40,376 bases of DNA, from IMG/VR virus record IMGVR_UViG_3300036791_000665, positions 1-40,376 of that record; one strand, given 5' to 3'. Made by a program: the position numbers and the translations under genes. This stretch comes from a virus. Of the stretch, positions 36,274-40,376 are shown piece after piece. The notes beneath the pieces are model-generated. The model made no database searches. It saw only the letters and a list, made by a program, of their open reading frames with translations, and was not told the DNA's origin. Position 1 is the first letter of the stretch. Each line of letters begins with the position of its first letter.

Positions 36274-39200
36274 ATGAAACTCTTAGTGTTGGTTAGCCTG
36301 ATTGCACCGGTTACTCTCTTTGGGCAGGCGGCTGCGATTTCACCGATGCCGATGCTCCAATTTTTTGACAATAACGGAAAACCGGCGGCAGGTTTCTGTC
36401 TCCAAACTTTCGCCTCCGGAAGCACAACGCCACAAAGCGCGTATCTCGATTCCGGAGGTACGCCAGCTACGAATCCAATAATTTTGGACTCGGCTGGGAG
36501 AGCCTCAGTCTGGCTCGATTCTAGAAGTTACAAATTTGTCCTTCGCGCGAAAACTACCGGCTGTGCAGGAGGAGGAGGTGCGGTTCTCTGGTCCGTCGAT
36601 AACGTCACGAATGCGGGTTTTGCCCTCGCTTCCGCGCTGACATCCGGCCGCCTCGCCATCGGGCTGACCGGAGCGCCCGCAACGGGCACGGGCGGCGGCA
36701 TCGGCACCGGCAACGCGCTCTTATCGGCGACGCTTGACGGCTTGTACGTCTCGGTCAACGGCGCGCCACCAGTCGCGCTCAGCGGAAGCGGCGGCGGCGG
36801 CGGCACCGGCGGGGCCGCGGGCGGCCCGACAACGTCGGTTCAGTACAACAAGGCTGGCGCGCTCGCAGGCACGGCCAATTTTGTTTATAACGATGGGGGC
36901 TCGGGCGTCGGCAGTATCCTAACCATTTGCGACCCACCCACGGCCGCATGTAACGCGAATTCCGGTTTCGTCGGGCCGGCGTTTACCAGCACGGCCACCG
37001 GCACTATAGCTAACGGCACTTCCGCGCCAGCCTTTACGACGCAAAACGGCAACGCTGAAATTCTGGCGAATGGCACCGCAGGTTTTCAGACGATGGGCCT
37101 CGGGCTGCAGACCGCGCCTGCTACGGGATTAAGCGGCGGGACGCTGATGGGCGACGCGAGGTTATCCGCGACAACTGCGGGGCTTTATCTCTCACTGAAT
37201 GGCGCGCCACCGGTTCCAATTGGAACGGGCGGCGCTCCGGGCGCACCGGCGACGAGCATACAGTTCAACAATAATGGTTCATTTGGCGGCTCGAACAACC
37301 TGGTATGGGACAACGTGAAGGCGATTCTCACACTTAGAAAAGTAGGTATAGATTCGGCCATGACTGCGCCTATTTTTGACGGCGATGTCACCTCGGGCGG
37401 GAATACGTTTCAAAATTCAGACGGCACGTTTCACGTTGACTACCAAGGCAATGGCGGCTTTCGCAGCGCAGGCCTCGGCTTGTTCGCCAATCCCGTCACC
37501 GGCAACGGCGGCGGCGTGAACGTGGGCGAGGCGAGGCTATCAGCAACGACGGGCGGCCTGTATGTGTCGATCAACGGCGCTGCGCCCGCGCTGCTTTCAA
37601 CGGGCGGCGCGCCCGGCGCACCCACTGCGAGCGTGCAGTACAACAAGTCGGGCGCGTTTACGGGCTCGGCTAACCTGGTATTTAACGATGCGGGCAGCAT
37701 CATGACGGTTTGCCCGGCTGCCAACGCGGCGTGTAATGCGAATTCCGGTTTCGTCGCAACGTCATTCACCAGCACGGCCACGGGCACAGGGTCAGCGAAC
37801 CCGGCTTTCACTACGCAGAACGGCAACGCCCATATATGGGCCGATGGCACGGCAGGTTTTCAAAGCGCTGGCGTCGGTCTTCTGGCGTCGCCTGTAACCG
37901 GCGCGGCGGGCGGCGTCAACGTGGGCGAGGCGCGATTGAGCGCAACAACGGGCGGCCTGTATGTCTCAATCAACGGCGCAACACCCGCGCTGCTTTCGAC
38001 GGGCGGCGCGCCCGGCGCACCCGCTAATTCGGTTCAGTACAACAAATCGGGCGCTTTTGCGGGCACGTCCAACCTGGTATTTAACGATGCGGGCAGCATT
38101 ATGACCATTTGCCCCGCATCGAACGTGGCATGTGGCGCGAATTCCGGTTTCGTCGCGACGTCATTCACCAGCACGGCGACCGGCACAGGGTCGGCCTTTA
38201 CAACACAGACCGGCAATGCTGAAATTTTCGGCAACGGCGCGGCGGGTTTTCAAAATGTTGGCATAGGGCTCCTGGCATCGCCCGTGACCGGCGCGGGCGG
38301 CGGTACGGGCGCGGGGAACGCCATGTTGTCAGCCACTACCACCGGGCTCTTTCTCAGTTTGAACGGGGGCGCCCCTGTCGCGATAGGCAGCGGCGTCAGT
38401 TCGCTTACATCCGCAGGCAACGGGCTGACGTTTAACGTCTCGACCGGCCCGGTAACCGCAACACTCGCGCAGAATATCGCGGCCAACGGCGCGCCGACTT
38501 TCGCCAGCCTCGCGCTTACTAACGGAATCACGGCAGGCGGCGGCGCTTACGGGCTCACCGGCGCGGGCGCGCTCACGGTCGCGAGTTGCACCGGCTGCGC
38601 GGGCGCACCTGGCGGGCCGTCCACGTCGATACAGTTCAATAATGGCGGCGTTTTCGGAGGCTCGGCCAACCTGATTTGGGATAACGGCAACGCGATTCTG
38701 ACGATTGGAAAGACTAACGGTAATTCATCGGTTGATGCTCCGCTTTTCGCCAGTTATAATACCGGGCTGAATCCCGCATTTATTGCAAATAACGGGGCCG
38801 CTCAGATTAACGCGACCGGAAACGCTTTCTTCCAGAGCATTTGTACCAACGGGAACCCCGCAACGGAGGCGTGTACTTATAAACTGACGAGCGCGGGCGC
38901 GCTTACTATCGCCTCGGCGATCGCTTCGGGCACGTTTACCTCGACCGCGACGGGAGGCACCCCGGCCTTCGCATCAAACGGCGTTAACATCACAGGCGCG
39001 GGCGACGTGGTCTTTCGCGGCGGCCTCCTCATAGGGCCAACAGAGGCATACGGCCTTACCGCTGGCGGCGCGCTTACCGTGTCCAGTTGCACCGGTTGCA
39101 GCGCTGGCGGCAGCGGCGTTACCCAAATCGCTTCAACCGGCAACGGGTTGGCGTTCAATCAGGCGACCGGATCGGTAACCGCGTCGCTCGCGCAGAATAT

Positions 39201-39759
39201 CGCGACCAATGCCGATGTGCACTTCAACACGGTTACTACGGTTTCATTCGTTTCATCCGGCTGCACGGGTACGGCGATGTGCATGGGAGACAACAGCGGC
39301 AACTGGTCGGTGAATGGGGCCGGATCGTTTCTCGGCCAGTCAATCTCGGTCGGTTCGCACAGCACCACCGCGACGCAGGGGCAGGGTGCCACTATTAGCA
39401 ATGCCGGAACGAATTACGCCGCGTCGTTTTACGATACGGGCGGTAACTGCAACGTGGGCACGGTCTATACGGGCGGCATCGGCTGCACGTCGGACGCGCG
39501 GCTGAAAAAGAACGTGCGCAACCTGCCCGACGCGCTCGAGAGCGTCAACAAACTGCGCCCGGTTACGTTTGACTGGTCGAAGAACGACGCGCACGGCGTG
39601 GGATTCATCGCGCAGGAAATCCAGAACGTTTACCCCGGCCTCGTAACCCGCGGCGACAACGGCTATCTTGTGTTCAGTGAAATGGGCCTCGTGCCCGAGC
39701 TGGTGAAATCAATCCAGCAACTTACCGCGCGCGTGGCTGCGCTCGAGGCCAAACGATGA
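36274..39759 (+). CDS. Long tail fibre with signal-like start and S74 chaperone
   Basis: 1161 aa with AAGGAAGG before the ATG. The start MKLLVLVSLIAPVTLFGQAAA reads as a Sec signal peptide. Then comes the fibre-head module PMLQFFDNNGKPAAGFCLQTFASGSTTPQSAYLDSGG...NPIILDSAGRASVWL...YKFVL, common at fibre N-termini. The shaft has repeats of about 133 residues (GGAPGAP.SVQYNKSGAF.G..NLVFNDAGSIMT... to GGLYVSINGA.PALL). The last 95 residues, from SDARLKKNVRNLPDALESVN to the terminal coiled coil, are a Peptidase_S74 intramolecular chaperone with the Ser/Lys dyad for self-release. Confidence 0.9.
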   Translation: MKLLVLVSLIAPVTLFGQAAAISPMPMLQFFDNNGKPAAGFCLQTFASGSTTPQSAYLDSGGTPATNPIILDSAGRASVWLDSRSYKFVLRAKTTGCAGGGGAVLWSVDNVTNAGFALASALTSGRLAIGLTGAPATGTGGGIGTGNALLSATLDGLYVSVNGAPPVALSGSGGGGGTGGAAGGPTTSVQYNKAGALAGTANFVYNDGGSGVGSILTICDPPTAACNANSGFVGPAFTSTATGTIANGTSAPAFTTQNGNAEILANGTAGFQTMGLGLQTAPATGLSGGTLMGDARLSATTAGLYLSLNGAPPVPIGTGGAPGAPATSIQFNNNGSFGGSNNLVWDNVKAILTLRKVGIDSAMTAPIFDGDVTSGGNTFQNSDGTFHVDYQGNGGFRSAGLGLFANPVTGNGGGVNVGEARLSATTGGLYVSINGAAPALLSTGGAPGAPTASVQYNKSGAFTGSANLVFNDAGSIMTVCPAANAACNANSGFVATSFTSTATGTGSANPAFTTQNGNAHIWADGTAGFQSAGVGLLASPVTGAAGGVNVGEARLSATTGGLYVSINGATPALLSTGGAPGAPANSVQYNKSGAFAGTSNLVFNDAGSIMTICPASNVACGANSGFVATSFTSTATGTGSAFTTQTGNAEIFGNGAAGFQNVGIGLLASPVTGAGGGTGAGNAMLSATTTGLFLSLNGGAPVAIGSGVSSLTSAGNGLTFNVSTGPVTATLAQNIAANGAPTFASLALTNGITAGGGAYGLTGAGALTVASCTGCAGAPGGPSTSIQFNNGGVFGGSANLIWDNGNAILTIGKTNGNSSVDAPLFASYNTGLNPAFIANNGAAQINATGNAFFQSICTNGNPATEACTYKLTSAGALTIASAIASGTFTSTATGGTPAFASNGVNITGAGDVVFRGGLLIGPTEAYGLTAGGALTVSSCTGCSAGGSGVTQIASTGNGLAFNQATGSVTASLAQNIATNADVHFNTVTTVSFVSSGCTGTAMCMGDNSGNWSVNGAGSFLGQSISVGSHSTTATQGQGATISNAGTNYAASFYDTGGNCNVGTVYTGGIGCTSDARLKKNVRNLPDALESVNKLRPVTFDWSKNDAHGVGFIAQEIQNVYPGLVTRGDNGYLVFSEMGLVPELVKSIQQLTARVAALEAKR

Positions 39760-40085
39760 AGCTTTTCGCCGCACTTCTCGCGCTCGCCGCGTTCGCGCAA
39801 ACAGCAGCGCCGCCACCGGCGCCGGTGCCGGGCGCGGTTATCCCGATGGCGCCCGCGGCTATTCCAATAGAGCTGCAGGCGGAATACTTCCGCAGTGATG
39901 GCGTACTTGCGCACCTGAAAGCCGAAATGGCCGACGCACAGACGGACTTTGAGGCGGCCGTTAAAGCCGTGGTGGCGGCGTGCGGCGCGGATTCTGCGCC
40001 CACGCTGACCGCCGACCGCAAGCACCTGTTCTGCGTGGCGAAGCCACCCGCGCCCGCGGCGCAGACGCCCACAACAAAGCAATGA
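39756..40085 (+). CDS. Small exported protein of unknown function
   Basis: 109 aa, ATGA-coupled to the fibre gene. The start MKLFAALLALAAFAQTAAPPP is a clear signal peptide with an AFAQ-TA cleavage-like end and no lipobox cysteine. The mature part has a Pro-rich linker, a helix EAYFRSDGVLAHLKAEMADAQTDFEAAVKAV-like, two cysteines that could bond (ACGAD...LFCV), and a Pro-rich tail. It would act in the periplasm or outside. Spanin or fibre partner are possible; neither is shown. Confidence 0.7.
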   Translation: MKLFAALLALAAFAQTAAPPPAPVPGAVIPMAPAAIPIELQAEYFRSDGVLAHLKAEMADAQTDFEAAVKAVVAACGADSAPTLTADRKHLFCVAKPPAPAAQTPTTKQ

Positions 40086-40300
40086 ACATGCCAGCGACAG
40101 AGTACACCTGCAGCCACTGCGGCGCGGAGCGCGCGGCCGGCGCGCGCTGGTTTGCGCTGCGCCTTTCGGGCGACCGGCGAGGCGTCGAAATCCGGCCATT
40201 CGAGGCGCGCGGGCCTGACGACCAGATTTTCTGCGGCGCATCCTGCGCGTTCGAGCGTATCGAGGAAATATTTGGCGGCCCGATGCCGCCGAAGAAATGA
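40082..40300 (+). CDS. Small zinc-binding protein
   Basis: 72 aa; ATGA overlap at 40082 sets the start. CSHC at about 10-13 and a second pair, CGASC, at about 50-54, each followed by basic/acidic helices, form a four-cysteine zinc site. RWFALRLSGDRRGVEIRPF is a strand pair between them. The C-terminus ERIEEIFGGPMPPKK continues across the circle point as bases 1-51. It precedes the membrane protein gene at 63. Function unknown. Confidence 0.75.
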   Translation: MNMPATEYTCSHCGAERAAGARWFALRLSGDRRGVEIRPFEARGPDDQIFCGASCAFERIEEIFGGPMPPKK

Positions 40301-40376
40301 AAGGAGATATTGTGCAGATTTCCATTTTTTACATAGCCCTGGTGCTGATTCTCATTGGTGTGGGCCTATGGGCAGC
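40250..40376. repeat. Terminal direct repeat (right copy)
   Basis: Exact copy of bases 1-127. Confidence 0.95.
40312..40376 (+). CDS. 5' end of the membrane protein gene (partial copy)
   Basis: GTG 40312 with AAAGGAG just before it repeats the start of the gene complete at 63-260. It is cut by the window end. Confidence 0.9.
   Translation, partial: MQISIFYIALVLILIGVGLWA

Overview
The window is a complete genome of a temperate, podovirus-like phage. The first 127 bases are repeated exactly at the end (1-127 = 40250-40376), so it is a closed circle of about 40,249 bp written with an assembly overlap. The sequence is GC-rich, with dense ATGA/TGATG stop-start overlaps. The virion genes follow the P22 plan: small and large terminase, portal, scaffold, P22-type coat protein, gp4-like and gp10-like tail-completion proteins, fibre, ejection proteins, and a long fibre ending in an S74 chaperone. 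The host cannot be read directly. A UpxY/RfaH-type NusG paralogue and an exported protein with an FGQ signal-peptide end hint at a soil Acidobacteriota-like host, but this is weak inference.

Layout. 63-260 closes the late transcript, which ends at an intrinsic terminator (343-375). 238-1715 is a leftward operon of five small genes. 1824-3896 is a rightward early operon with a probable single-strand-DNA-binding-like protein. 3958-5271 is the lysogeny/attachment area: bidirectional terminator, a small gene, a short tyrosine integrase read leftward, and a gene-free stretch with inverted repeats, a perfect DnaA box and a long hairpin. 5272-9873 is a rightward run of small conserved phage genes of mostly unknown function, interrupted by a leftward MerR-like regulator. 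9870-14004 has leftward genes, a candidate replication initiator (11431-12519) with a structured, repeat-bearing leader, and a leftward regulator pair. Between 14004 and 14074 is a divergent switch region with an 18-bp perfect palindrome.

14074-14986 holds two genes with duplicated leaderless-type promoters. The NusG/RfaH-like antiterminator follows at 14987, immediately before the late operon (15631-35006, then 36274 round the circle to 260). Three gene-level insertions interrupt the late operon: a C5 cytosine methyltransferase between terminase and portal, an antisense HNH endonuclease between scaffold and coat, and an antisense GIY-YIG endonuclease with a 14-unit repeat array between the ejection genes and the long fibre. 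A GNAT acetyltransferase and a 2OG-Fe(II) oxygenase-like protein sit as a pair among the tail and ejection genes.

A working model, inferred: the leftward HTH protein at 13468-14004 controls the divergent switch. Leaderless early transcripts start from -10 boxes placed 6-10 nt before start codons. The NusG-like protein then licenses read-through of the roughly 20 kb late operon. No DNA polymerase, helicase, primase or recognisable endolysin was found, so replication must lean on the host and lysis genes are either divergent or hidden among the unknowns.
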